Positions 1-8,394 of a DNA stretch of 64,000 bases are shown in pieces (the stretch's first letter is position 1; every line of letters begins with the position of its first letter). Source of the stretch: an uncultured bacterium. GTDB taxonomy: Bacteria; Verrucomicrobiota; Verrucomicrobiia; CAIQCK01. The notes beneath the pieces are model-generated. The model was not told the origin of the DNA and did not search any database. It saw nothing but the letters and a program-made list of their open reading frames with translations. The stretch covers positions 62,001 through 126,000 of the forward strand of contig CAIQCK010000034.1 of the NCBI GenBank assembly GCA_903870275.1, given 5' to 3'. The position numbers and the translations under genes are program-made.

Positions 1-429
1 GAAGCCCCGGAGGCCGGACGACCATTCCTCGCGCTGGCAGGAAAAAACCTTGGGGCGGGGGATGAATCTTCGGGAACAGAAAAGCAATCCCGCGCGTTGG
101 CTGGTGAATCGTTCGCGTCGAGGGATGAATGCGGCGCGGCGCGGGATGCATCCCGCGAGAGGCGCTATGCGCCGGATGCCCCGAAAGCTTTCGCTGTTGC
201 GCTGTTGCGCTGTTGCGCTGTTGCGCTGTTGCGCTGTTGCGCTGTTGCGCTGTTGCGCTGTTGCGCTGTTGCGCTGTTGCGCTGTTGCGCTGTTGTAACA
301 GGTTATCATCCTCGGCTCCTATTCCTGCTTCGGGTTTTATAGGACCAAGACGAAGGCGCGCGCAAGGACATTTTTCAATGACAGCGCGTAGCGCGAGTGC
401 TTATGGTAGCGGAAACGAAAGGCACTGAC
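1..429. other. Non-coding leader region with repeats
   Basis: This stretch of more than 400 bases before the first convincing gene shows no protein-like reading frame. The frames open across it only encode the translated tandem repeat. It contains a perfect 16-bp palindrome at 141-156 (arms GCGGGATG/CATCCCGC), a near-palindromic GGCGCTATGCGCC at about 161-173, and an 8-bp tandem repeat at 192-295. No recognisable end of an upstream gene is visible in the first bases. Confidence 0.6.
192..295. repeat. 8-bp tandem repeat, 13 perfect copies
   Basis: The unit CGCTGTTG is repeated 13 times head to tail without a mismatch (104 bp). Because 8 is not a multiple of 3, every forward frame reads the same eight-residue repeat (A-L-L-R-C-C-A-V), so the open frames crossing it are artefacts. 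It lies about 135 bp upstream of the first oxidoreductase gene. A perfect short array like this is expected to vary in copy number by replication slippage. Confidence 0.95.
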
Positions 430-1779
430 ATGAACCGGCGAAACTTCATCACGACTTCCGTCGCGGCAGCGTTCAGCCTGCCGGCGTTCTCCATCCTCGG
501 CGCGGAATCGCCGGCGAAGAAATACCGCACCGCGCTCATCGGCTGCGGCTGGTGGGGCGGCAACATCCTGCGCGAGGCGCTGGCCAGCGGCGCGTGCGAT
601 GTTGTCGCTCTCTGCGACGTGGACACGCGGCAGATGGACCGGCTGTTCGAGAACGTCACGCAGCTCGCCGGCCAGCAGCCGAAGCGTTACAAGGATTACC
701 GCGAGCTGCTCGCGAAGGAGAAACCGGAGATCGCCATCGTCGCCACGCCGGACCATTGGCACGCGCTGCCGATGATCGCCGCCGTGCAGGCCGGCGCGCA
801 CGTCTATGTCGAGAAGCCCATCAGCCACACCATCAACGAAGGCCGGGCGATGGTGAAGGCCGCGCGCGACGCCGGCCGCGTCGTGCAGGTCGGCACGCAT
901 CGGCGCATCTCACCGCACAACGTCTCGGGCCGCGAGTTCATCCGCTCCGGCAAGCTCGGCAAGCTCGGCATGGTGCGCTGCTTCATTGCCTACGGTGGCG
1001 GACCGGAGACGCCGCTCAAGAACAGTGAGCCGCCGAAGGAACTCGATTGGGACTTCTGGTGCGGCCCCGCGCCGTTGCGGCCGTTCAACGGCGGCGGTGA
1101 CGCGAGAAATCCGTGGCGCGGCGCGCTCCATCCGCGCGGTTTCCGCAACTACCTCGATTACGCCAACGGCCAGCTCGGCGACTGGGGCATCCACTGGCTC
1201 GACCAGGTCCTCTGGATTACCGGCGAGCAATGGCCGCGCAAGGTTTATTCCACCGGCGGCCGGCCGGTCAAAGGCCCGCCCGTGTTGACGAAGGAGGAGC
1301 AGACCTCCGACGCGCCCGACCATCAGGTCGCCACGTTCGAATTCGAACCGTTTACGGTGCTCTGGGAACACCGCCTCTTCGCCGGCAACGACGCCGAGAA
1401 GGGCGAGAACGTCGGCTGCTACTTCTACGGCGAGAATGGCACCTTCCACATGGCCTGGCAAAAAGGCTGGACGTTCTATCCCTCCGCCAAAGGCGAGCCG
1501 GTCCGGCACGAAGAGCCGCGCCTCAATCAGCCCGACGGCCAGAACATCAAGGAACTCTGGGCCGACTTCCTCGGCGCAATCCAGACTGGCCGCCGTCCCA
1601 TCAGCCACATCGAGGACATCCAGCGCTCCACCAACTGCGCGCTGCTGGGCATGCTCTCCTACAAGCTCGGCCGCAGCGTCCAGTGGGACGGCGCGACGCA
1701 AACCATCGTCGGCGACGCCGAGGCGAACAAACTCCTCAGCCGCCCCTACCGCGGCTCGTGGAAGTATCCAGTGGTTTGA
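430..1779 (+). CDS. Tat-exported Gfo/Idh/MocA family oxidoreductase
   Basis: Predicted NAD(P)-dependent sugar oxidoreductase of 449 residues. The N-terminus MNRRNFITT followed by a hydrophobic stretch is a Tat signal, so the enzyme is probably exported folded with its cofactor. The Rossmann motif follows at about residues 35-45 (ALIGCGWWGG). The EKPI motif near residue 130 is the conserved lysine-proline segment of the family, and the C-terminal half carries the GFO/IDH substrate domain. ATG 430 was chosen over an in-frame upstream start because only it places the twin-arginine motif at the N-terminus. The substrate cannot be read from sequence. The DUF1080 gene downstream fits a 3-keto-glycoside type pathway (inference). 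Confidence 0.9.
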   Translation: MNRRNFITTSVAAAFSLPAFSILGAESPAKKYRTALIGCGWWGGNILREALASGACDVVALCDVDTRQMDRLFENVTQLAGQQPKRYKDYRELLAKEKPEIAIVATPDHWHALPMIAAVQAGAHVYVEKPISHTINEGRAMVKAARDAGRVVQVGTHRRISPHNVSGREFIRSGKLGKLGMVRCFIAYGGGPETPLKNSEPPKELDWDFWCGPAPLRPFNGGGDARNPWRGALHPRGFRNYLDYANGQLGDWGIHWLDQVLWITGEQWPRKVYSTGGRPVKGPPVLTKEEQTSDAPDHQVATFEFEPFTVLWEHRLFAGNDAEKGENVGCYFYGENGTFHMAWQKGWTFYPSAKGEPVRHEEPRLNQPDGQNIKELWADFLGAIQTGRRPISHIEDIQRSTNCALLGMLSYKLGRSVQWDGATQTIVGDAEANKLLSRPYRGSWKYPVV

Positions 1780-1803
1780 AGCGGGAGAACGCTGAGGTTT
1801 ATC

Positions 1804-1858
1804 TCACGCAAAGACGCAAAGTCGCCAAGACACTTTGCGTCGTTGCGTCGTTGCGTGA
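1804..1858. repeat. Imperfect inverted repeat rich in GCAAAGAC/GTCTTTGC-like words
   Basis: The left arm at 1804-1821 (TCACGCAAAGACGCAAAG) is mirrored by the right arm at 1833-1858, which reads CTTTGCGTCG, then two further TTGCGT words, ending in GCGTGA. A second degenerate run of CTCTGCGTC-like words follows at about 1868-1908. The block lies between the oxidoreductase and DUF1080 genes. It resembles the short intergenic repeats common in environmental Verrucomicrobiota genomes (recollection, not searched) and could also act as an attenuating hairpin. Confidence 0.7.
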
Positions 1859-1989
1859 CACATACCGTTTATCCTCTGCGTCTCCGCGTCCTCTGCATCT
1901 CTGCGTTGAATTCCGCCATGCAGGAAATAGACGGGCGCAACGGGACGGAATGTGCTAGCCTCGCCACCCGAAATCGGAGATTACGAAAA

Positions 1990-2739
1990 ATGAAAACGAC
2001 TCGCACCCTCACCCCCCGCCACCTCCTGTCACTGTCCGCCGCGTTCGTGGCGCTCGCCGTTTTTTCCAGCGCGCTCCGCGTCGTCGCTGCCGAGCTGGCC
2101 GGCACCAACGCACCGCCGTGCAAGGCGTGCACGGACACCAAGAAGACCGACGCCGCGAAACCGGCGGCGACGAGCGACGACGGCTGGAAGTCGCTGTTCG
2201 ACGGCAAGAGTTTGAAGGGATGGAAGCCGACGCATTTCATCGGCAAGGGCAAGGTGGAGGTGAAGGACGGCGCCATCGTGCTGGGCATTGGCAACGATCT
2301 GACGGGCATCTCACTCGTGGACACAAACTCGCTGCCGCGGGTGAACTACGAGGTGGAACTGGAGGCGAAGCGCGTGGCCGGCTCGGATTTCTTCTGCGGG
2401 CTGACGTTCCCGGTGGGCAAGGCGCATTGCACGCTCGTGCTCGGCGGCTGGGGCGGGTCGGTGGTCGGCATCTCGTGCGTGGACGGCATGGACGCGTCGG
2501 AGAACGAGACGACCAAGAGCATGGAGTTCGTCAAGGACCGGTGGTATGCGATCCGCGTCCGCGTAACCTCGGAGAAGATCGAATGCTGGATTGACAAGGA
2601 GCAGGTGGCGGACGTGACGACGACCGGCAAGAAGATCAGCATGCGTTTCGGCGAGATCGAGGATTCCGCGCCGTTCGGCATCGCCACCTACGACACCGCC
2701 GGCGTTCTTCGGAACCTCCGCATGCGCCGGATCGAATGA
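1990..2739 (+). CDS. DUF1080 (3-keto-disaccharide hydrolase-type) secreted protein
   Basis: A 249-residue protein with an N-terminal signal peptide (hydrophobic core about residues 12-33), then a single DUF1080 concanavalin-like domain. The domain opens with the typical G-W-K-S-L-F-D-G-K motif near residue 65 followed by L-K-G-W. The family includes hydrolases acting on 3-keto-glycosides, so pairing with the oxidoreductase upstream is meaningful. The ATG at 1990 directly precedes the signal peptide; the in-frame upstream extension runs through the intergenic repeat and was rejected. The C-terminus ends in the usual short beta-strand segment (L-R-N-L-R-M-R-R). Confidence 0.88.
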   Translation: MKTTRTLTPRHLLSLSAAFVALAVFSSALRVVAAELAGTNAPPCKACTDTKKTDAAKPAATSDDGWKSLFDGKSLKGWKPTHFIGKGKVEVKDGAIVLGIGNDLTGISLVDTNSLPRVNYEVELEAKRVAGSDFFCGLTFPVGKAHCTLVLGGWGGSVVGISCVDGMDASENETTKSMEFVKDRWYAIRVRVTSEKIECWIDKEQVADVTTTGKKISMRFGEIEDSAPFGIATYDTAGVLRNLRMRRIE

Positions 2740-2833
2740 CGGCGGGACGGCGCGACCGAAGCCGGCGCGCGGCGTTGCCAGGGAGAGGCTGAAAATGGAA
2801 GCGGCGATTCTTTAATGAACCGGTGATACGACG

Positions 2834-3535
2834 ATGAGTGTGGATCTAGTCAGCGGGTTGCAATGGTATTTGGTGTTCCTGTACTCGACGACATTGCACG
2901 AGGCGGCGCACGCCTGGGCGGCGCTGAAGCTTGGCGATGACACCGCTTATCGAGGCGGACAGGTGACGTTGGATCCCACGCCGCATATCCAGCGCGAACC
3001 CATCGGGATGGTGGTCGTGCCGTTGCTGAGTTTTCTATTTGGCGGGTGGATGATCGGCTGGGCCAGCACGCCCTATAACCCGGCCTGGGCCATGCGGTAT
3101 CCGAGACGCTCGGCGTGGATGTCGCTCGCTGGGCCGGTGGCGAACCTGTTGATGGTGGTGGCGGCGGCGGTGGCGATCCGAGTGGGGATGCTGGCGGGCG
3201 TTTTTGAAGCGCCGTCGCGGATCAGTAGCATGCACATCACGCTCGCTGCCGCCGGCGGCTTGATGGAGTTCCTGGCGATAATGTTGAGCATTGTGTTTTC
3301 GCTGAACCTGCTCCTGTGCATCTTCAACTTGCTGCCATTGCCGCCAATGGATGGCAGCAGCGCGGTACGGTTGGTCCTGCCGGAGTCGGCGGCCGAAAAA
3401 TATTTTGCGGTCGCGCGGCAGCCGGGGTTTGGTTTTATCGGCTTGATGGCGGCGTGGCGGCTGTTCGACGTCATCTACCCGCCGATACAGACAGCGGCGG
3501 TAAACCTGCTTTACCCCGGCACGGGCTATCACTAA
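2834..3535 (+). CDS. Site-2 protease-family (M50) membrane metalloprotease
   Basis: A 233-residue integral membrane protein. The zinc motif H-E-A-A-H (residues 22-26) lies in the first transmembrane helix, and the second metal motif N-L-L-P-L-P-P-M-D-G is near residues 170-180, the usual arrangement of compact M50B rhomboid-like S2P proteins. Several further hydrophobic helices are visible (about 55-75, 95-120, 140-170). There is no PDZ domain. Such proteins cleave membrane-embedded substrates, but no partner anti-sigma factor is encoded nearby, so the target is unknown. The ATG at 2834 is preceded by no strong ribosome-binding site. Confidence 0.88.
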   Translation: MSVDLVSGLQWYLVFLYSTTLHEAAHAWAALKLGDDTAYRGGQVTLDPTPHIQREPIGMVVVPLLSFLFGGWMIGWASTPYNPAWAMRYPRRSAWMSLAGPVANLLMVVAAAVAIRVGMLAGVFEAPSRISSMHITLAAAGGLMEFLAIMLSIVFSLNLLLCIFNLLPLPPMDGSSAVRLVLPESAAEKYFAVARQPGFGFIGLMAAWRLFDVIYPPIQTAAVNLLYPGTGYH

Positions 3536-3592
3536 TTTCGCGATATCGTTTGGCTGAAGCAATCGTCATTGCGAAAAGGGGCTCATTTCGCC

Positions 3593-4485
3593 ATGAACCG
3601 AGGAATTCATTGGCTCGCGGCTTTAGTGATCGGCGCCGGCTTGTGCCAGGCACAACAACCCACGGACGCACAGATCGCGGAAATCAAAAGCTGCTGGCCG
3701 GCCTCCATTATCAGAAAGGCGCCATCTCTCTCAACAATGGGAGGGCGCGCATTGCGCTGACGCCGGAATTCCGGTTCCTCGACAGCAAGGATGCCGAAAC
3801 GGTGTTGGTGAAATTGTGGAACAATCCGCCGCCGCGGGAGCCGGTGCTGGGCATGCTCGTGCCTGCCCGGAAGAGTGCGCTCAGCGACGATGCGTGGGCG
3901 GTGATCATCACTTACACGGCAGATGGCTACGTAAAGGACGACGAAGCGGCCTCGATCAATTACGACGATTTGTTGAAGCAGATGAAGGAAGCCAACCCGG
4001 AGCGGGTCAAGAACGGTTACAAGTCGATTGACTTGGTGGGCTGGGCGGCGGCGCCGCGTTACGACCAGCAGACGCACAAGATGTATTGGGCAAAGGAGAT
4101 CAAGTTCGGCGATGTCACGGAGAACACGCTCAACTACAACATCCGCATGCTGGGCCGGCGCGGCGTATTGGTGCTCAACGCCGTGGCCGACATGAAACAA
4201 CTGCCGGCGATCCAGACGTCCACGCCGGCCCTTCTCTCCATGGTGGATTTCTGCGAGGGACATCGCTACGCCGATTTTGATTCAAAGACCGATGCCGCGG
4301 CCACCTATGGGCTGGCGGCGCTTGTGACCGGCGGCGTCGCGGCCAAGACGGGCTTCTTCAAAGTGATCTGGGTGGCGTTGCTGGCGGCCAAGAAATTCGT
4401 TCTGCTGACCATCGTCGCCATCGGCGGCTGGCTGAGCAAACTTTTTGGCAAGAAGAAATCCTCGGCCTCGCAAGACGCCGCCTGA
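3593..4485 (+). pseudogene. DUF2167 membrane-anchored protein, interrupted by a -1 frameshift
   Basis: The signal peptide (MNRGIHWLAALVIGAGLCQA) starts in one frame at 3593 and the DUF2167 body continues in another frame from about 3688 to 4485. The frames join exactly at the run CAAAAG (3685-3690): adding one A gives the continuous reading I-K-K-L-L-A-G-L-H-Y-Q-K-G expected for the family. The body carries family hallmarks (GWAAAPRYD, YWAKEIKFGD, LNYNIRMLGRRG) and a C-terminal transmembrane helix at about residues 255-280 followed by a basic tail. The codons stay clean after the break, so the lesion is recent, a sequencing error in a homopolymer, or programmed slippage. The family function is unknown. 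Confidence 0.85.
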
Positions 4486-4519
4486 GCAACGGGAAATCGG
4501 AAGTTGCCCGCTGGCTGAT

Positions 4520-5044
4520 TCAAAGTCCCGCCGACTTTTTCACGGCCTCGACGATCCGGCGGGTGTCGTCGCCGCATTCCCAGACCAGCTTCAGGAAACG
4601 CGGCAGATCCAAGTTCATTTTCCGCAGAAACGGCCGGTCGCCGCCGCAGCCATACATCAAGTCCGCTGGCAATTCGCCGCGCAGCTTCAGCCGCGCCTTG
4701 GCGATGATCCGCGGCAACCACGCGATGCCGTCCACCTCGGCGGCCTTCGCCGGCAGATCGCCCGATGACACCGCGCGCGCCGTCCGTTTGCCGCCCAGGA
4801 TATTCAGAAAATAATCGCGCCGGATGACCGTCACGGCCAGCGTCGTCCCGAAATCCGGTTCGCCGTAGTTTAGAAAATCGTCCACGAAATCGAACAGTTC
4901 CTGCGTTGTGCAGCCGATGGTGGCCAGAAACGCCGCGTCCTTGCCGTCGAACATCGTCTGCGGCGCGCGCCGGCCCTCGTTCCACGCCGCGACGCCGCGG
5001 TCATACACCTTCCGGAATTCCGTTTGCCAGTCGTTGGTGTTCAT
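4520..5044 (-). CDS. DUF5069 domain-containing protein
   Basis: A 174-residue soluble protein without signal peptide. The whole length matches what I know of DUF5069: an N-terminal D-W-x-x-E-F-R-K-V-Y-D motif, a central D-F-L-N-Y-G-E-P segment and a C-terminal R-x-I-V-E-A-V-K. The ATG at 5044 is chosen because the family begins immediately there; the longer frame adds 12 unrelated residues. The gene is tail to tail with the DUF2167 gene and lies just downstream of the CocE-type hydrolase on the same strand (39-bp gap). The function is unknown; the family is frequent in Verrucomicrobiota and Planctomycetota. Confidence 0.75.
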   Translation of the reverse strand: MNTNDWQTEFRKVYDRGVAAWNEGRRAPQTMFDGKDAAFLATIGCTTQELFDFVDDFLNYGEPDFGTTLAVTVIRRDYFLNILGGKRTARAVSSGDLPAKAAEVDGIAWLPRIIAKARLKLRGELPADLMYGCGGDRPFLRKMNLDLPRFLKLVWECGDDTRRIVEAVKKSAGL

Positions 5045-5083
5045 GCGGTGAAATAGAAAGCGGCGGAGGGGCGTTGTCAATCA

Positions 5084-6946
5084 TCACTTCGGAATCACCG
5101 GCAGCACGATGTGCGACGGATGGGCGCTATCGTGATGGATGGTGTTGACGGCGGTGACCGCGCGGCGGTTATCGTTGAGCGGCTCGCCGGTGTTCGGGTT
5201 CACGTCGAAGCGCGGAAAGTTGCTGCTGCTGATGTCCACGCGGATGCGGTGGCCTTTCTTGAAGACGTTGGAGGTCGGATAAAGCCGGATGGTGAACGGA
5301 TAGATCATGCCCGGCTTCATCAGTATTTCCTTCTTCAGCGTCTCGCGGAAGCGCGCGCGGACAATGCCGTCGGTGATGTTGAGGTCGAAGCCGTCGGGAA
5401 AATCGCTGCTCGGCGGATAGATGTCGAGCAGTTTGGCGGTGAAGTCGGTGTCCACGGCGGACGACGAGGCCCAGAGTTTCACTTCGAGTTCGCCGGTGAC
5501 CTCGATGTCTTCGGCGAGCGGCTCGGTCTGGAAAACAACGATGTCGTTGCGCGCCGACAGCGGCATCGGCAGCGGCCAGTTCCAGATATGCGGGCCGCCT
5601 CGCTGGTCCCACGCGCCCTGGAGCATGATGCCGTCGCCGGAGGAGATGCAGCCGCCGATGGTCGGCACGGGCTGTCGCGGGTCGAAGGTGAAGGCGGTAG
5701 AAGCGTGCGAAGCATCGGCGGCTGCATGGGTGGAGAGACTGCCATTGGGTTGGAGGTAATAATTGGTCGGGCGGGCGCGGGCGAGCGGCCACTCCTTCTC
5801 GTCGCGCCAACAACCGCCGTGGTTGAGCAGGCCCTTGTCGGTCTTGCGGCCGTCGCCGGCGCCCATGACAAAGATGCGGATCTTGGTCGCGAACGGCGCG
5901 GCCTTGCCAACGCTGTTGTCGAGGCCCTTGAGCCAGTGGTCATACCACTCCAGCCGCCACGCCAGTTCATCGGCGATGGCGGCGTCTTTGCCGAAGTCCG
6001 CCTGGCCGTGCGACGACTTCGTTTGCATGCCGTGAATCCACGGCCCCATTATGAGATAGACGGGACTCTTGAGCGCCTTGGTGAGCGCGCCGAAGTTCGC
6101 CGTCGTGTTGCCGGCCCACGAGTCATACCAGCCGCCGACGAGATAGACCGGGATGTCCTTGTAGCGGTCGGCATGGTCCACGATGTTGTTCTGCACCCAG
6201 AATTCGTCGTCCGCGCCGTGGCGCATCGCCTTGACAAGCCAGTCCTCGTATTCGGGCGAGAACTTCAAGGGCGTCGTGCCGCGCCGCAAGGGAAGGTTGA
6301 CGAGATAGTGAAAGCGGTTGGTGGCCAAGTCGGCGAGCGCCGGCGCAACGGCGGGATCGTGCGACGCGCGGCTGCCGCGGCCGGCGTTGAGCATGATCCA
6401 GTTCCAGAACCGCATCTCAAACGCGCCGGCGTTGCGCATGGACTGGCGGCCGAGGTTGGACATGGCGTCCACGGGAATGACGGTAGCCAGTTCCGGCGCG
6501 CGGGCCAGCGCCATCGCGTGCTGCGTGCCACCGACGTAGGAGGTGCCGATCATTCCAATCCTGCCGTTGCTCCACGGCTGCCGGCCGATCCACGCGGCGC
6601 AGTCCACGCCGTCGGGGCCGTCGTCGGTCATCATGTGCCACACGCCCTCGCTCGCATAACGCCCGCGCGTGTCCTGCGCGACGAAGACGTAGCCGCGCGC
6701 GGCGTAATACGCTCCAAAACGCTTGCTGCCGTTTTTGTTGTAAGGCATCCGCGTCAGAATGACGGGGAATTTTTCCGCCGCGACCGCACCGTTCCTGGCC
6801 GGCAGGTAGAGGTCGGTGGCGAGTTTTACGCCGTCGCGCATCGCAACCATGACGTTGGTGGTGACGATGACCTGATATTCAGCGTCACGCGCCAAAGCCG
6901 CTGGCAACGCCAGCAGCAGCGCCAGTAGGAACGTTGTCCGTTTCAC
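5084..6946 (-). CDS. CocE/NonD family alpha/beta hydrolase (X-Pro dipeptidyl-peptidase type)
   Basis: A 620-residue secreted hydrolase. The signal peptide (residues 1-19) starts at a GTG codon. The S15-type alpha/beta-hydrolase domain follows, with the nucleophile elbow G-T-S-Y-V-G-G (Ser at about 136) and the upstream D-T-R-G-R-Y-A-S-E-G motif of CocE enzymes. The C-terminal third is the jelly-roll domain ending in V-D-I-S-S-S-N-F-P-R-F, which is diagnostic for the family. Members cleave esters, amides or acyl groups; the real substrate is unknown. The gene starts 7 bp from the end of the next minus-strand hydrolase gene, so the two probably form an operon. Confidence 0.92.
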   Translation of the reverse strand: MKRTTFLLALLLALPAALARDAEYQVIVTTNVMVAMRDGVKLATDLYLPARNGAVAAEKFPVILTRMPYNKNGSKRFGAYYAARGYVFVAQDTRGRYASEGVWHMMTDDGPDGVDCAAWIGRQPWSNGRIGMIGTSYVGGTQHAMALARAPELATVIPVDAMSNLGRQSMRNAGAFEMRFWNWIMLNAGRGSRASHDPAVAPALADLATNRFHYLVNLPLRRGTTPLKFSPEYEDWLVKAMRHGADDEFWVQNNIVDHADRYKDIPVYLVGGWYDSWAGNTTANFGALTKALKSPVYLIMGPWIHGMQTKSSHGQADFGKDAAIADELAWRLEWYDHWLKGLDNSVGKAAPFATKIRIFVMGAGDGRKTDKGLLNHGGCWRDEKEWPLARARPTNYYLQPNGSLSTHAAADASHASTAFTFDPRQPVPTIGGCISSGDGIMLQGAWDQRGGPHIWNWPLPMPLSARNDIVVFQTEPLAEDIEVTGELEVKLWASSSAVDTDFTAKLLDIYPPSSDFPDGFDLNITDGIVRARFRETLKKEILMKPGMIYPFTIRLYPTSNVFKKGHRIRVDISSSNFPRFDVNPNTGEPLNDNRRAVTAVNTIHHDSAHPSHIVLPVIPK

Positions 6947-6953
6947 AGGTCGC

Positions 6954-8270
6954 TCAATTCTTGTTCTTCTTCATCGCCTCGACGTGCGCGACGATCGCCT
7001 CGCGCATCGCTTCGCCGGCTTTGGGCGTGTTGGCGTGGCCGCTCTTCACGTCGTTGAAGATTTTTTTCCTGCCGGACACCCCGTTGTAGGCGGCATAGAC
7101 GCTCGTTGGCGCGCAAGTCGTGTCAATAAACCCGACCGTGATGATGCCGTCGGCTTTCGCGCGCGTGATGAAATTCACCGCGTCGAAGTAACGCACCGCC
7201 TCGACGACTTTCGGGTCGGGCTTCTCGCCGGTGGCGATGAAGTGAGGCCAGCCGTTGACACGGCCGACGGCGCAACCGGTGTGGTCGCAACCCGCCGGCA
7301 CGCCGGCGGCGAAGAACGTCACGCGCGGGTCGAGCCCGGCGGCCACGAGCGATTGATAGCCGCCCTGGCTGGTGCCGTGGACAATGACGGTGCGGCCGTC
7401 CCATTCGGGCTGCGCGGCAAGGAAATCCAGCGCGCGCACGAGCCGGAGGAACATACCGAGGAAATAAATCGTCTCGCGCGATTCCCGTCCGCGGGTGCTG
7501 TAGCCTTTTAGTTCGCCGTCGGCGAGGCTTTTGTAAAACTCATCCGGTTTGCCGTTGGGCAGGCCGTGGGCGTTGATGTCCATCGCCAGCAAACCCTTTT
7601 GCGCCCAGTTTGCCGCGGTGCCGAGGCCGGAACTGCGCACGCCCGCGCCGTGGACGGTGAGGATGATCGGCAGGCTCTTCGGCTTCACGCCAGCGGGCCG
7701 CGCAAAATAGCCCGACACCGGCGCGCCAACGCTGTCGGCCTGCAAATCGAAGCAGTCCACGTCTTTTGTCGGCGACTTCACCGGCGTCAGGCGCGGGTTG
7801 ACCGGCACGGCGGCGAGTTTCTTCTTCTGCGTCGCCCAGAACTCATCGAAGTCGGCGGGCACCGGCATACTCGGTTTGATTTGGAGCGGATCAATGGCCG
7901 CGCCGCCGAGCGCCATGCGCGCGAGCTTGTTGGGTCCCGCAAAAAAGGCGCGGCATTGGAGGAAGCCCGGCTCGTCGAGCTTGCCGGTGATGGTCGCGCA
8001 ACCGCCGGCGAGTTTGACTTTGCCGCTGGTGGTGGGCGGCACGCTGTCCTTCGAGATCGTCCAGTTCACGTCCGCATCGTTGACCGGCTGCTTGTCGAGC
8101 AGGAGCTTGATTGTGAACGTGACGGTTTCGCCCTGTTTGTAAATCGCGTCGGGCCGGTCGGCGCAGACAGAGAGGACGTAATTGGTGGAGAGTTCGGCAG
8201 CCTGCACGCCCGCGGCCAGCGCGAGCGCGGCGATACCCAGGAGAAGACGGCGCGACATGGAAGAGTTCAT
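6954..8270 (-). CDS. Acetyl-xylan-esterase/cephalosporin-deacetylase-like alpha/beta hydrolase
   Basis: A secreted esterase of about 438 residues (start ATG 8270; ATG 8258 is equally possible). After the signal peptide there is an Ig-like N-terminal domain (about residues 30-125), then an AXE1-type alpha/beta hydrolase domain with the nucleophile motif G-T-S-Q-G-G (Ser at about 301) and a late G-H-A motif supplying the likely catalytic histidine. This architecture suits removal of acetyl groups from plant polysaccharides. It is transcribed divergently from the sulfatase gene (124-bp shared upstream region) and upstream of the CocE hydrolase, so it probably belongs to the same glycan-processing set. 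Confidence 0.85.
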   Translation of the reverse strand: MNSSMSRRLLLGIAALALAAGVQAAELSTNYVLSVCADRPDAIYKQGETVTFTIKLLLDKQPVNDADVNWTISKDSVPPTTSGKVKLAGGCATITGKLDEPGFLQCRAFFAGPNKLARMALGGAAIDPLQIKPSMPVPADFDEFWATQKKKLAAVPVNPRLTPVKSPTKDVDCFDLQADSVGAPVSGYFARPAGVKPKSLPIILTVHGAGVRSSGLGTAANWAQKGLLAMDINAHGLPNGKPDEFYKSLADGELKGYSTRGRESRETIYFLGMFLRLVRALDFLAAQPEWDGRTVIVHGTSQGGYQSLVAAGLDPRVTFFAAGVPAGCDHTGCAVGRVNGWPHFIATGEKPDPKVVEAVRYFDAVNFITRAKADGIITVGFIDTTCAPTSVYAAYNGVSGRKKIFNDVKSGHANTPKAGEAMREAIVAHVEAMKKNKN

Positions 8271-8394
8271 GCTACGATTTCTGGCGCGAGAAGGCGCGCA
8301 AGGCAAGCGGATTCCTGACCGAACGACTGCCGCCAGCGAATTTGGTGCTTTACTCCGGAAAAACGGTGGCACAGTTTTCCCGGTGATCATCACC

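Noticed and set aside
192..295. Possible CRISPR array
   Set aside because: The units are 8 bp with no spacers, and there are no cas genes.
50..428. Three overlapping small open frames with an A-L-L-R-C-C-A-V repeat
   Set aside because: All are produced by the 8-bp tandem repeat, which reads the same in every forward frame; there is no credible start or composition.
5111..6928. 605-codon open frame on the plus strand
   Set aside because: It is antisense to the CocE-type hydrolase, which has a signal peptide and full catalytic motifs. Long antisense frames are common in such GC-rich DNA, and this one shows Arg/Ala/Gly-rich noise.
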